DNA from: Chrysaora quinquecirrha
Lineage: Eukaryota > Cnidaria > Scyphozoa > Semaeostomeae > Pelagiidae
DNA length: 64,000 nt
Reading direction: 5' to 3'
Assembly: GCA_014526335.1 (NCBI GenBank)
Contig: JACTAT010000002.1
Location: 1,464,752-1,528,751 of the forward strand
Shown: positions 1 through 11,491 of the stretch, one piece after another
Numbering within the stretch: position 1 is the first letter of the stretch
Layout: the number at the start of each line of letters is the position of its first letter
Notes under the pieces: generated by a model
Told to the model about the DNA's origin: nothing
Databases searched by the model: none
The model's input: only the letters and a program-made list of their open reading frames with translations
Translations under genes and position numbers: made by a program

Positions 1-1610
1 GAAAACCATTGGCGATAAGCATTGCTTGCTCTGTTAATTCAAAACTTCATTTTTTTAATCGAAATGCTTAGTTAAAGAAAAAGTCAGATTCCTTAGTAGT
101 CTCCGGTCCAGTACTAGAAATTCCTTAAGTTTTTGCCAGCCCGAGTACTACCTTCCTTATAAAGCACTTCCTTATAAAAAAATGCGTGTATTATTAAAAT
201 CGAAATTAAATATGCTTACGAGTTTTGACGGGCTAGGGGCAATCCTGTGAAATCTCGTACACTTTTGCTGGAAGTCCTGTCAGTCCTATTACTTTCATTG
301 AAATCCCTTTGAAATCCCTTTTTTGAATAGAAATCTCGTACGCCTGTTAAAGAGTGAATTCCCTTTAGTTGGCGGGCTATTGTATTTATGCACTTTCGCT
401 AGAAACAGGAACAGGACTGTCTGAGGGATTCGGTGATTCGGTAGTTGTATAACGTTACGGACGATTTATAAGGAACATACTGAAATCTTAGCAGCTTAAA
501 CAAATTGTAAATTTAATAAAAGAGAAGTAGCAAATAAAAGTTTAGAAACAGAAGCAAAGATTTTGAACAAACCTGAATGAAATCCTGAATTGTGATCAAA
601 GAAGAGCAAATCAAATAGCCTTCACTCAGACGACCCTAACAGAACTGTGGCTTGTAGTGTTGAGTCAGTCAGTTGTTTTGTCAGGGATTAGATCTGTCAG
701 GACCTCATTTAACGCTGTCGTAGAGTAAAACCCGGACTAACAAAAAATCTTTTCGATTCTAGGAGTGTATGTTTCCCTTCCTGTAATAACGCTAGCAACC
801 ACCACTGTGGTGGTATATTTTGCGTACTGTGGTGGTGGTCTTGCAAACTGTGGTGGATAAGCACTACCGTCGTGGGTTATTATGCTTTATGTGGTGGTAT
901 GTTTTGCAAACTGTAGTGGAAAAGAACTACTGTGGTATGGTGTGGTGGCGTTTTTTGCGTAATGCCTGACCAATGGGAATCAATTTTAAGGCAAAACAGA
1001 CAAGAAATAGGATAAAGTTACTAATCCCTCCCTCCAGTAAAAAATGAATCATAAGATAAAACATAATGAGGAGAAATGAGCAAGAGAGATCAGCCTTGAT
1101 ATAGCCTCTAACCTCTGGAAACAATCATGGAACTCTAAGATTAAAATAAGTTTTTATTGGAACAGTACTTTATAAAGTCAGAAACAAGTTTCCATGGTGA
1201 TCCCTTGGAAATCCTTTTGTTTTGATAGAAATCTCGTTCGCCGTTTTGAACAATGAATACCCCTCGCCTTAGCCCTATTTGCTTATTAACCGGTTGCTTA
1301 AGCGGTCCGTAAAACTGCTCTCAAAATGTCAAAAACTGCAAACTGTCATGCCAAACGCCCGCCTCTATGTACATATCTACAAAGCTGTGCTAAAATTCTA
1401 CTTCACAGTCTGTGCGGTGTGCCTGCTGTCGTTTCAACCTCCCCTCCTTCTGCTCCCCCTTGATTTGATGTGGAAAATGTAGGGCGTTCTAACAACTTTT
1501 GGCAGCTATTTCAGCTAAATGAGGGAGACTCGGACCAAGCTCACATCTACAATTTTGTGTTCATCAAAAAGGAACGCATTTTAAGATTAAAGTGAATCAT
1601 TTTACCTTAC
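1..1610. other. Intergenic or intronic DNA without recognisable gene
   Basis: No coding exon, RNA gene or transposon protein is recognisable. About 785-945 is built from degenerate GTGGTGG-rich units (ACCACCACTGTGGTGGT is a small palindrome). A short stretch around 300-360 (AAATCCC..TAGAAATCTCGT) recurs at about 1205-1255, so part of it is dispersed repeat. If the exon at 1721-1611 is real, this is the first intron of that minus-strand gene. Confidence 0.5.
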
Positions 1611-1721
1611 TTCAGTAGCTTCGCTTTCTTCTCCACTGCTTCCATCAATATCTACCTGAGGTTTTGTCCCTCCTTCCTCAATGCAGACATTTTCATTCTC
1701 CTCTTGCGTAGACTGATCCAT
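1611..1721 (-). CDS. Putative first coding exon of an unidentified minus-strand gene
   Basis: On the minus strand an ATG at 1721 opens 37 codons ending exactly at a good donor (GAA|GTAAGG, exon end 1611). The peptide starts MDQSTQEENENVCIEEGG and is strongly acidic and Ser/Glu-rich, like the disordered N-terminus of many nuclear or cytoskeletal proteins. No continuation was recognised to the left, so later exons would lie outside the window. I do not recognise the family. The call rests on the start codon, the in-phase donor and coding-like composition only. Confidence 0.35.
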
Positions 1722-2003
1722 GTTCACTCCTTAAAATCGTCAGACTTCCACTGAATTCACCTTGAAATATTTGAAATTGAAATTTGAATATTAGAAGAAT
1801 TTCTAGAAAATTATAAACGTCGTTTTATTTTCTGAAAATCGGTTTACCATTGGCAAACATGGATGATTTTGGGTTTCACTTGAAGCTTAGTGGTTTTGGG
1901 GTGGTTTTATGTTCTGTCTTATAACACAAAAGTAATAATCATTGAGATTCCAGGCCAATTGTATGTTTGTTTGCACATTTTTTCTTTAACCATGATAATT
2001 GTT

Positions 2004-2369
2004 TACACTCTTTTTTTTACAAGAACCAGGAAATCTTGATTGAGGCTAGCTGTTCTTAAGTTTTTGCCTTTTTTGAGCCTGAAATGTTCTTAATCTGTTC
2101 ATAATTCCTTGGTTACTGACAAGTCTAGATTTGGTCAGTGAATGTCTTTAGTGGTAGGTTGTGTAAAAATGGACATGCTTGTCCAGTTCACTGTTTGCTT
2201 GCCTTTTACATTGTCTGACTTGCTGACTTGTGTACTTTCATATTTAGCTGATATTCACAGGGCTTATGAAAAGGCCCAGCCCCAGCTTGCTCTTCTTTTG
2301 TTCTTAAAATCTGGGCAAAATCCAGGCTCTTGTTCTTATAAAATTGTATAAAAGAAAGAGTGTACTGTA
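2004..2369 (+). mobile_element. MITE family A, copy 1
   Basis: A ~360-bp non-autonomous element. It begins ACACTCTTTTTTTTACAAGA and ends with the inverse ...AAAGAGTGTACTGTA, giving imperfect terminal inverted repeats. Two more copies share the same interior: 27677-28019 (same orientation) and 52664-53009 (reversed). The longest ends read TA-CAGTACACTC, compatible with a TA target site as in Tc1/mariner/pogo MITEs. No coding capacity. Confidence 0.75.
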
Positions 2370-3441
2370 TTTCACAAAAAAGATGAAGTAATGAGTGTTC
2401 TAGACGCTCTACAGTGAGCCTAGCAACCCGACGAAATTTTAACGTGTTTGATCTTAGAACACGATAAAAGCCTTTTTGCTTTTCGAAATAGAAAAATCTT
2501 TGCAATAAAAGTCTCCCCCTAGAAATGGTTGCGCCATCGATGATTTTTATCGCTAAAGACGAAAATGTCACCACGGTACCCAGCGTATCGCAACGGCAAA
2601 GAATACGCTAAACCCAAATTGAAGGCAGTGGTAACAGTAAACGGCACATGCCGTTCATATGCCCCTCCCCTATCAAGGGCTCAAACTTGTTGATCAAATC
2701 TCAAGTTGCTACTGCTTTAAACTCGTGCGGTACCGAATTCAAGTACACACGTTTTTTTTATAAGGAACCTTAACTCTGAGTTGAGGCTGGAGTTTCTTTA
2801 ATTGGCTTTTCAACAAAGTGAGGCTGAAGTTCTTTATGCTGTTCCTTTTCGTGAGATACACGTTTTTTTTTTATAAAGTGGTTTATAAGAAAGTAGTGCT
2901 CAACGTCTCAAAAATGTAAGAAAGTTCAATACTGGATTCTTGAAACTTAAGAAAGTTTTGTTTCATACTTATGTTCTGTATGTTATTTTCGCTCTTCTGT
3001 TCAGTCGTTCATCTTGCTATTAAACGAGTCTAATGATTATTTTCTTTGAAAAACGTGGTATTTGTGGGATATATACAGTGCCTTAAACTGTGCATTCTTA
3101 GAAATACTGCATTCCAAATAATTTGCTCTTAAAATCACAAGAAAGTTTTGGTACTGAAAACATGAAATATCTAAGAAAGTTTTAATACTGGCCCAAAAAA
3201 TAACTTTCTTGTAAAAAAACGTATTTGTTTGGATAATAATTTTTACAGCTAATTCATATAAATATAAATGGAGTCTTTTTTGGAAGAACGATGGGAAATA
3301 CATTGTCATTCTGCTATTTTTTTTGCACAAATCGTCTTGTTCTTGAAAAAAATTATTCTTAGTTTTCATCCGAACCTCGGCAGTTCCTTAAAGTTCCTTA
3401 ATTTTTTGGGAATTTTCAGCCTTGAGTTCCTTATAAAGGTG
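2370..3441. other. Non-coding DNA with degraded MITE-like fragments
   Basis: No gene seen. Around 2745-2890 and 3370-3441 there are fragments built on ...TTTTTTTATAAGGAACC / GAGTTCCTTATAAAGG, resembling the ends of MITE family A but not the same subfamily. Similar pieces occur at 120-180. Confidence 0.4.
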
Positions 3442-3941
3442 NNNNNNNNNNNNNNNNNNNNNNNNNNNNNNNNNNNNNNNNNNNNNNNNNNNNNNNNNNN
3501 NNNNNNNNNNNNNNNNNNNNNNNNNNNNNNNNNNNNNNNNNNNNNNNNNNNNNNNNNNNNNNNNNNNNNNNNNNNNNNNNNNNNNNNNNNNNNNNNNNNN
3601 NNNNNNNNNNNNNNNNNNNNNNNNNNNNNNNNNNNNNNNNNNNNNNNNNNNNNNNNNNNNNNNNNNNNNNNNNNNNNNNNNNNNNNNNNNNNNNNNNNNN
3701 NNNNNNNNNNNNNNNNNNNNNNNNNNNNNNNNNNNNNNNNNNNNNNNNNNNNNNNNNNNNNNNNNNNNNNNNNNNNNNNNNNNNNNNNNNNNNNNNNNNN
3801 NNNNNNNNNNNNNNNNNNNNNNNNNNNNNNNNNNNNNNNNNNNNNNNNNNNNNNNNNNNNNNNNNNNNNNNNNNNNNNNNNNNNNNNNNNNNNNNNNNNN
3901 NNNNNNNNNNNNNNNNNNNNNNNNNNNNNNNNNNNNNNNNN
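3442..3941. other. Assembly gap (500 N)
   Basis: Exactly 500 N, a conventional placeholder length, so the true size is unknown. Any apparent open frame running through it is meaningless. Confidence 0.99.
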
Positions 3942-4319
3942 GACAAATAAGGTAATTCCTAGAAACGTGCAGGAATTTCCTATGTGGGCAGCATGCAATG
4001 ATGCAATGCAGGGATGCCTATGCTAGTGCTGCAACAGGATGTTACCTAAAATTGCTAGCTAAGAATGCATAAACTAAGTATGCTAATTTATGCGAATATA
4101 TGCTAACTACTACAATCTAAACATACCTTTTAAATACCTTTAAAATACTTTAATTACTATGACCTCCTATTTTATTATTCTATTATTCAGCAAAAAAAAC
4201 ATATTTACTTAAAAGCATCTTAAAAAGCGAGATAAAAACACACGACAACACTAAAAGGCATTTAAAAACAAGCTAAAATGAAAAACAAATAACCCAAGCA
4301 AATCTAACCAAAATCACCC

Positions 4320-4655
4320 TGTGCAACGTGATGTGCAGTTACATGGAGGATGTGCAGTATAGTGGAGGGTGCCAACACAACGTGGAGAGATACCATCATG
4401 AAAGTGGAGGGTGCCAATACAACGTGGAGGGTTATCATCATGTAAGTTGATGTTGGAATGTTATCATCATGTAAGTGGAGGTTGCGGAGTATCGTGGAGG
4501 GTTATCATCATGTAAGTGTAGGGATATCATTTTTAACGTTGAGGGATACCATCATGTAAGTGGAGGCTGCCAATACAACGTGGAGGGTTATCATCATGTA
4601 AGTGGAGGATGCGGAGTATCGTGGAGGGTTATCATCATGTAAGTGGAGGGTTGCG
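4320..4655 (+). repeat. GTGGAGG/ATCATCATGTAAGT minisatellite
   Basis: Degenerate tandem units of roughly 30-60 bp combine GTGGAGGGTTATCATCATG with GTAAGTGGAGGNTGCC or GCCAATACAACGTGGAGG. About eight units can be followed by eye. The surrounding 3942-4319 and 4656-5498 contain no recognisable gene. Confidence 0.75.
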
Positions 4656-5498
4656 ACGAATACTGAAATGTTGCATGGAAATTTGCATGGAAGTTAGAGA
4701 GGATATGGCCTATTCTAATGGTCACGAAGACTCTGCTTGTACTGTATTCGAAGAAATGGTCGATGTGATAAATCGTATTTACTTATTAGAATACTGTACA
4801 TACGCCAAAATGTAAAACGCAGACCTTCAGTACGATAGACTTTGCTAACTTTGCTAACGTGTGTTTCTAAGCTACAGACTGATAGAAATACACTCGATCG
4901 TTTAAGTGCCTTGTCTGGGACACCGATTGGTTATTTCGATAAAATAAAGGCCGCGTACTATTACAGATATAAATTTTTTGCAAATAAATAGTATATCATT
5001 ATCATTTTTTGGTTTATCAGTTGCGTTGTAGAAAAATTTATTTTTTGGTATGATTAACCTTTGGTATGCTTTGGTTGAAAGTTTTTAATATTTATTACTC
5101 ACTTTTTTTTCCTTTCGGGTGATTTGTTTGTTATGTTGTAAATTGAGCGTTTAAATTAATTCTGTGATCATGCTGCATAAAATCCAGTTTACGTGATAGC
5201 GGAAATGTGGTTTAGCTTTGTTTACAAATGCAACGCAAGAGAAAGCATCTCACTTGACCCCTTGCCCTTACCATCGATGCAATGGGCGAGGCCGCATGGC
5301 AAAAGTTTGATGTAAATGATAAAACTCTTTTCAAATCGGGTTCTCGTGTTGTGTATTTCAATTAAAACAGTCAACTCGGGTTTTTTTATGGAAGAACAAT
5401 CATATTGATGTAGTTGCATTGCCTGGCCTTTTTCGTTGTTGCATCAAGGCAAAATTTCTGAGCAGCAGTTAGCAAAGTCTAAAATAGTATATTTGGTT

Positions 5499-5748
5499 CC
5501 GTCAGTGATCCTCCTCATTCCTGCCCGTTCCTCCTTATTCCTCCCCGTTCCTCTTCGTTCCTCCATGTTCCTCATCATTCCTCTCTGTTCCTCTTCGTTC
5601 CTCCCCGTTCCTCTTCATTCCTCCTTGTTCCTCCTTATTCCTCCCGTTTCTCCTTATTCCTCCCGTTCCTCCCGTTCTTCGCTGTTAATCATCATTCATC
5701 CCCGTTTCTCTTTGTTCCTCCCCGTTCCTCTTGTTCTTCTTTTACAAA
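5499..5748 (+). repeat. Pyrimidine-rich GTTCCTCC minisatellite
   Basis: About 250 bp of degenerate 7-8 and 15-bp units of the type GTTCCTCNNNATTCCTCCCC. The strand is almost pure pyrimidine, so a long open frame through it (Ser/Pro/Leu repeats) is a composition artefact and not annotated as a gene. Confidence 0.8.
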
Positions 5749-6234
5749 TAGGCAAATGAAAGGCTTTGAGTAAACCACACCATTTCTGACATGACATAAC
5801 ATGAATGCGAAAAATTACATCATATGATCAACATAGGTAATCAGTGAAAACACGAGTATCCTTGAAATGTGAAACTTGAAATAAACAGAAAAAGATTACA
5901 AGAGTATCAGTCAACACGACAATCATTCATGGGCTTTTGGAATTTCTTTTACAAAAGGCTTGACGCCAGACAGATGACACAGATTAATTTTAGTAATTGG
6001 GTCTAGCTATTACTAAAAGGGGGAATAAGATAATATCTGTATATACGGGTTGAGAAAAAATCTTAAAAGATTACGGGTGCACAACTACGAGCATATATTA
6101 TATCATGGAGCTATTCTCAACCTCATATCTCCAGAAGCTTTCATGTTCCCCCTTTTATCAATTAATGTGATATTTTGCTTTTTCACCCCTTAATTTTGTG
6201 GGAATTCTTACCTAGTTCACCACAACGTGGCACC
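5749..6234 (+). mobile_element. Possible 5' LTR region of the plus-strand BEL/Pao copy
   Basis: This ~480-bp non-coding stretch lies directly upstream of a primer-binding-site-like GTGGCACCTCCGATGGG (about 6231-6247) and the gag-like region. By position it should be an LTR. It contains an inverted pair CTAAAAGGGGGAA / TTCCCCCTTTTA (about 6015 and 6150). No second LTR copy is present downstream to define the boundaries, so its extent is inferred. Confidence 0.35.
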
Positions 6235-8400
6235 TCCGATGGGACTGTTTATCATTTGTGAATGTTATTATATCGAACATTCGTATTTGGGGGAGTGAAT
6301 TTGTAGAAAAAAGGAAGGGCAACAACAAGAGGAAAAACAAAAGAACTTGAGTCGGTTAGGCCGTCTGACTCTGACGAATCAAATGTAAACAAACAGGAGC
6401 TTGCATCAAAAAGATCATTAATCCAGTCTGTATTGAAGAAATTAACCTATTTCGACAAATCGACAAAAGAAATCTTATTTTAGGGAGAAAGGAGCATTTA
6501 AATCGCCAAAGAAAGCTTCTTGCATCGAAGATCGAGGAGTGTCTGGATTTGATTCAAGATGTTCAAGGAATTCTAATTGAGGAGGATGAGTCGGAAGAGA
6601 CAATCGATGGATGGAAAAAGAAATGAAAGCATTCTTAGAACCTTTTGAACTTTCACTAAGTGAAATAGAGTCATCTTTGTCAACCATTGAACAGGAAGAC
6701 AAACAAAAACATAGAAGTGAACAAATTGAATTTGAGACCCAAATAAAAGCAGGGCTGAGGATAGAAGAAGAGAAAGCTGAAGCTGCAAAAGTTGGAACGC
6801 CAAGAGAAATTTGCCATTGAGCTAGAGAAGAAAAATATGGAACTAGCAGAAGGGAAAAGAAATAAAACAAAGCTGCCTGATTTGCAAATATCTAGGTTTC
6901 AAGGGACACATCTTGTCTGGGTTAGGTTTTGGAGCTTATTTGAGACACAGATTGACAAAGCTCCAATCGGAGATGCCGCAAAGTTTTCCTACCTGAAAGA
7001 ACTAGTCATCCCCAAGGTTCGGGCTACAATTGAGAAACTCCCTGTAGACAGTGAGGGTTATGAAAGGGCAAAATCAATGCTAAAGCAAAGATATGGTGAC
7101 ACTGCTGAGATTGTCAATGCCCACATATAAAAGATCATCAACTTGCCAACTATACATGGAACAACAAGACCAAAGATTCATGAATTCTATGACGAGCTAC
7201 TTTGCCATGTTCAAGCTTTGGACACTCTGGGAAAACTGGGAAATGTGAAAGGAAATGTGCGTCTAACATTAGACAAGCTTGAGGGCATTCGTTCAGACAT
7301 CACAAGGACTGATTCAAAATGGAAAGAGTGGGATTTCCACAAGTTACTTGAAGCACTAAGACACTGGATCGACAGGAACCCTTTACAGACTGGTGACAGA
7401 GATATCGGACAACAGCCAAGAGACTTCAAAAGAGAGAAAGCATTTCCAGCAAGAGACTAAACAAAGCCAAAGAAAGACATGCGCATTTTGTGACAAAAGC
7501 GACCATAAATCTTGTGTGAAGCAGTGACCACAATAGAAGAGAGAAGAAAGATCTTGAGTAACAAGAGATTGTGCTTTAATTGTACAGGTGAAAAACACAG
7601 GGCAAACGAATGTAAGAGCAAAATCAATTGTCAAGTGTGTCAAAAACGCCACCATACTTCCATTTTTGATAAAAAGCAAAGAGAACCATGGATGACAGCA
7701 GCCAATGATCAAACCGTGATTCACCCAGTTGTAGTAGTCCAAGTTGAGGGCATAAAATGCAGAGCACTTTTGGACACTGGATCAAGCAGTAATTACATGT
7801 CTTCAACATTAGTGAAACTTATCAACAAGAGCCCAGTGAGACAAGATAACAAATCAATTGAAACTCTGCTAGGATTAAACAACAGAAAAGTAGATGTGTA
7901 TGATGTTGAATTAAGTGACACTTCGAAGAAGTTCAGCATGAGATCGGAAGTCAATGCAGTTGAGAAAAATGTGTTGCTCAGCTTACCAATCCCAAGGTAT
8001 GCTATGATCATCAGCGCCAAAACACACCTGAATGGGGTCGAAATGGAGGATGTTGCAACCAAAGATATCCTGCCCGTTCATATGATACTAGGGACAAGTG
8101 CCTAGTCCTATATCAAGACATCTGAACCTCCAAGAGTTGGGAAAGCTGGTGAACCTATAGCAGAAAAAAAATCCTTCGGATGGGTGATTATGTTACCTGA
8201 AAGAGAAGAGACCAATTCAGCAGTTATGTTCACAAGAACCACTCATTATGATTTTATGCAATTATGCAGTCTGGATGTGTTAGGCATTGAAGACAAGCCT
8301 GAGGGGGATCAAATGAGTGTTTATCAAGAGTTCAAAGAGCAGCTCATCCAAAGAGAAGATGGGAGGTACGAAACCTCTCTCCCATGAAAAGCAGCACATC
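6235..8400 (+). pseudogene. BEL/Pao retrotransposon: gag-like, zinc knuckle and protease region (decayed)
   Basis: Plus-strand BEL/Pao remnant. A coiled-coil-rich segment (about 6611-6870) leads into a DUF1759-type gag domain (about 6870-7440, containing RFQGTHLVWVRFWSLFETQ), then CCHC-type knuckles (about 7570-7665: CFNC..H..EC, CQVC..RHH), then an aspartic protease with the catalytic LLDTGSSSNY at about 7768-7797. A final piece (8184-8390) leads toward the reverse transcriptase. The same frame is used throughout but is interrupted by stops at 7128-7130, near 7458 and at 8103-8105, plus a TGA near 8385, so the polyprotein is dead. The domain order gag-PR-RT matches the BEL/Pao superfamily. 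Confidence 0.85.
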
Positions 8401-8673
8401 TGCCACTTCGAAGCATGGGTTGCAGGAGTCGTGGAATTTTGAATTAAAAAGAACTTTTGATCGATAAATTGTCTATTTTGTATATCTCTCTGTATTCTGC
8501 TGCGAGGGCGCCATATTATGCTTGCGCGTGGCTGATTGACGTGGGATTAAGCAATCATGTCACTCAAAATGTAAGTTGAAACCTCTTCAGTTCCTAAATA
8601 TCACATGGGTAAGACACACTTCAACTTGCTGGTTTCAGCTTTCTCCAGATGCTCGTAACACAAGAACAATGGT

Positions 8674-8705
8674 GTGTCATAGGTGTGACGTCACACCTAT
8701 GACAC
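8674..8705. repeat. Perfect 32-bp palindrome centred on TGACGTCA
   Basis: Every base from 8674 to 8705 pairs with its mirror; the centre TGACGTCA is identical to a consensus CREB/ATF site. It sits just inside the left inverted repeat of the transposon. It could be a cruciform-forming site, a transposase or regulatory binding site, or a recent fold-back. The function is unknown. Confidence 0.7.
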
Positions 8706-9111
8706 TGGAAAGTGAGCTTTGGTTCCGAAAGACGGGGGTGGCAAAATGAGAAACCTCTTTGTGGCTATATGAAAGGAGGCTTCTCAGTGCGGGATTTTCA
8801 AATGTTTTTAACGGACTTATTGTTAGAACTTGCTTGTGATGGACCCATCAAGAAGCTATCTCCAGTTTGCCTACAAGTGAGTTGCTTCAAATTCTCGAGT
8901 AATTTTACGAAATTGAACTATTTATGTGATCTTGCTCTTGATCCATAATTTAAAATCTTTAACATGTTAACAGAACCAGTGTTCATTTCCTAAGAAAACA
9001 TTTAACCAATTTGATTTTATAGTTAGGCCTAGAAAACAAACCGCATGCAAGGATAAAGTATACATCTGCTGTATTTTTATGCTTATTGATTCTATTTTTC
9101 TCGATTCTCAG

Positions 9112-9260
9112 AGATCATATCAAATTAATAGAGGATTTATTCACTGTTGATGAGGGCAAAGTAATCGAGATCCATTTGGTCTATCAAAAATTCAAAGAGA
9201 AGGGAGAGGAACGAAAGATAGCTGTCTTGCACGAAGCACAATTTGGAAAACTGATTAAAT
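9112..9260 (+). pseudogene. Exon-like segment inside the transposon, possible RFX-type winged-helix remnant
   Basis: After an acceptor-like TCGATTCTCAG the reading DHIKLIEDLFTVDEGK runs into a helix-rich stretch ending FGKLIKLIFSEQ. The FGKLI...F pattern is reminiscent of the RFX-type winged helix, where a conserved SFGK-I/L-..F helix occurs; this is similarity by eye only. A donor-like CTACAA|GTGAGT lies upstream at 8876, but splice phases do not match, so any gene here is decayed or misread. It could be a leftover of the element's own protein. Confidence 0.25.
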
Positions 9261-9972
9261 TAATTTTTTCTGAGCAAGTTGTTATAATAGTAAATAGCAA
9301 CATAAAATCACAGACATTATTTATAATATTATAATATTATCATATTATCATACAAAGCAAAGCTTCACATTTCCAAGCCAAAATTACCCTACTAAACAAT
9401 TCAAAATATGAAAAGCAATTCATTACTGTAGATTTTATTAGTTGACCTGTACTTCTAAAATGTTATTGGACTTTTTGAGATTTTATTAGTAATCCTTCTC
9501 CTTAGTTCTCTTTTTTGTCGACAATTTGAAAGGACATGAACACATTATAATCATGTTTACGATGACCACGTTAGGTTGTTTAGGCCTTGTCTGCGCTCGC
9601 TTGTCAAAATCCTTTTCATGTCGTTTCCGTCAACCCCCGTACATCAGGAGACTTTGCCCCAGGATTGCTTGGGCATCCCTCTATTTCAAGTTGAGGAATG
9701 TTTCGAGCATGAGGAGAAAATGCGACGCTGGAAAAACAATAGAATCTATTGTTCCCAGTTCTCTTGTGTCTTACCCATGTGATATTTAGGAACTGAAGAG
9801 GTTTCAACTTACATTTTGAGTGACATGATTGCTTAATCCCACGTCAATCAGCCACGCGCAAGCATAATATGGCGCCCTCGCAGCAGAATACAGAGAGATA
9901 TACAAAATAGACAATTTATCGATCAAAAGTTCTTTTTAATTCAAAATTCCACGACTCCTGCAACCCATGTTC

Positions 9973-10925
9973 GAAGCAACGAGAATGTGGCTAAGGTTAG
10001 GTTTAATTCTTTGATTCGTCGTTTAGACAACCTGCCAGCACTACTTGAGACTTATCACAACTTTATTCAGGAGCAGTTGAAAGAGGGAATCGTGTAGGAA
10101 GCACCAAAGATAGCTGTAGATGCTGAACACTATATTCCTCACAAACCAGTTGTCCGGGAAAACGCTCAATCAACGAAAGTACGCATAGTCTGTGATGCGT
10201 CTGCAAAAGCAGATTCACAGTCTCCTTCACTGAACGAGTGCTTGGACATAGGTCCTCCACTACAGCGAAAGATTTTGGACATTCTCTTACGATCAAGTTT
10301 CAAGGCAATATATTTGGCAGCGGACATTAAGCAAGCGCTTCTACAAATTGTTTTCAGGCAAATAGAAAGAGATGTGCTGAGATTCATTTGGATAGAAGAT
10401 TTTCAAAGCAAGAAAGGGTGACGAGAGCTATGTTTGGGCTAGGCCAAAGCCCCTTTTTGCTTGGGGGAACTTTAGAGCAACATCTTGAGAAGTTTGCAGA
10501 GCAATATCCGGAATGTGTACAAGAGATAAGGGATGGTATCTACGTGGATGATATCAATCTTGGTGGAAACGACCATAGAGAGACTAGAGAACTTAAAGAG
10601 ACATCAGTGGACATTTTCAAAGCAGGAAAATTTGAACTTCACAAATGGCACTCGAATGATAGCAGACTCAACGGAGAAACTATTGACCCTGAAGAAACAA
10701 CTGTTGCAAAGGAAAGTTTAGGTACCAAAGGCACAGAAACTAAGCTTCTAGGCATTACATGGGAGAAGAAAAGTGATGTACTTGCTATCAAGTTTCCAGA
10801 GAGCGAGCCAGCGGCAACAAAGCGTATTGTATTGAGTACAATAGCTAAAGTTTACGACCCTATGGGCATAGCTTCGCCTTTGTTGTTAACAGCCAAAGTC
10901 ATATTCCGAGATATATGCGAAAGGA
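9973..10925 (+). pseudogene. BEL/Pao reverse transcriptase (decayed, 3' end lost)
   Basis: This is the continuation of the plus-strand BEL/Pao copy after the transposon. Visible RT landmarks are KVRIVCDASAK near 10175-10210, LAADIKQALLQI near 10310-10350, FGLGQSPFLLGGTLEQHL near 10430-10485 and the catalytic IYVDDI near 10538-10555, followed by the start of the RNase H linker (KVYDPMGIASPLLL near 10847-10890). Stops at 10096-10098 and near 10418 break it. The sequence ends abruptly at about 10925, where a minus-strand BEL fragment begins. RNase H, integrase and 3' LTR of this copy are missing. Confidence 0.85.
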
Positions 10926-10929
10926 AACT

Positions 10930-11491
10930 TAGGTATTGTTCCTTCGGACCTCTCTTTTGGTAAATTTCCTTGTGGAGGTGCAGGTAATGAAGCTACTTGG
11001 AATCTTTTGCACCCATGACACTTTTTCCGCACTCTCTTGGCAATACTTCTTAACTTCGGAATCCAAAATTCCTCTCTGATTTTCGCCATCGTTAGGCTCA
11101 TTCCCCCATGAAGAGTTTGCAGATGAGCTCTTTCCACTAACCTCTCAGATATCGGATTTCTGAATGGCATGTAGATTGGGTAATCCCCCTGAATCCTGCC
11201 TTTGCATCTAAATATGCCATCTTCATCTCTTTGCAAATTAAGTTTTCCACAGTCAATTTCGAAACTTTCTGTGTTCTCTAAATCCTTTTGCGCACGTTTT
11301 ATCAGAATCTTGATCTGTTCTTCTGTTTCATCGGTAACAAGTGGTCCTGTTACTTTATTTTTCTTTAAAGATGTTTTGACTAGTTTTTCCTTGGCTATTA
11401 ACTCTGCTTTGTTGTCGTTTTCATCGGCTCCAGCTGTTTCTGTCTGAAAAACCTTTTCTGCTTCCTTCGTTTTTCCTATTGTTGTTGCCAT
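10930..11491 (-). pseudogene. BEL/Pao fragment: leader ATG fused to integrase N-terminal (H2C2) region
   Basis: On the minus strand an open frame starts at 11491 (MATTIGKTKEAEKVF). It passes through the pre-integrase region (LNLQRDEDGIFRCKGRI) into the zinc-binding integrase N-terminal domain with H..TLHGG and C-H-G-C pairs (about 11125-11005) and the conserved PPQGNLPKERSEGT. The frame is open but the gag, protease and RT that should lie between leader and integrase are absent, so this is an internally deleted copy. The codons beyond about 10930 are the antisense of the opposing RT fragment and not genuine. Confidence 0.75.

Larger units (their letters stand above)
8414..9969. mobile_element. 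1.56-kb DNA transposon with ~205-bp terminal inverted repeats, inserted in the BEL element
   Basis: The arms 8414-8618 and 9765-9969 are near-perfect inverted copies (outer end CATGGGTTGCAGGAGTCGTG). The flanks carry TTCGAAG(C) at 8407-8414 and 9970-9977, so a 7-8-bp target duplication. Removing the element restores colinearity of the BEL coding frame across the site, which confirms insertion. Eight-base duplications occur with hAT, P and Merlin-type elements; no transposase is recognisable inside, so the superfamily is open. The interior holds a 32-bp palindrome, one exon-like segment and AT-rich DNA. Confidence 0.85.

Noticed and set aside
3268..4026. Long frames across the first N run
   Set aside because: Most of the length is N; the real bases at both edges are unrelated non-coding sequence.
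4330..5745. CRISPR-like repeat arrays
   Set aside because: The units are degenerate and contiguous with no unique equal-length spacers, and the DNA is clearly eukaryotic.
5436..5759. 107-codon Ser/Pro/Leu-rich frame
   Set aside because: It runs through a pyrimidine-rich minisatellite; the composition is explained by the repeat.
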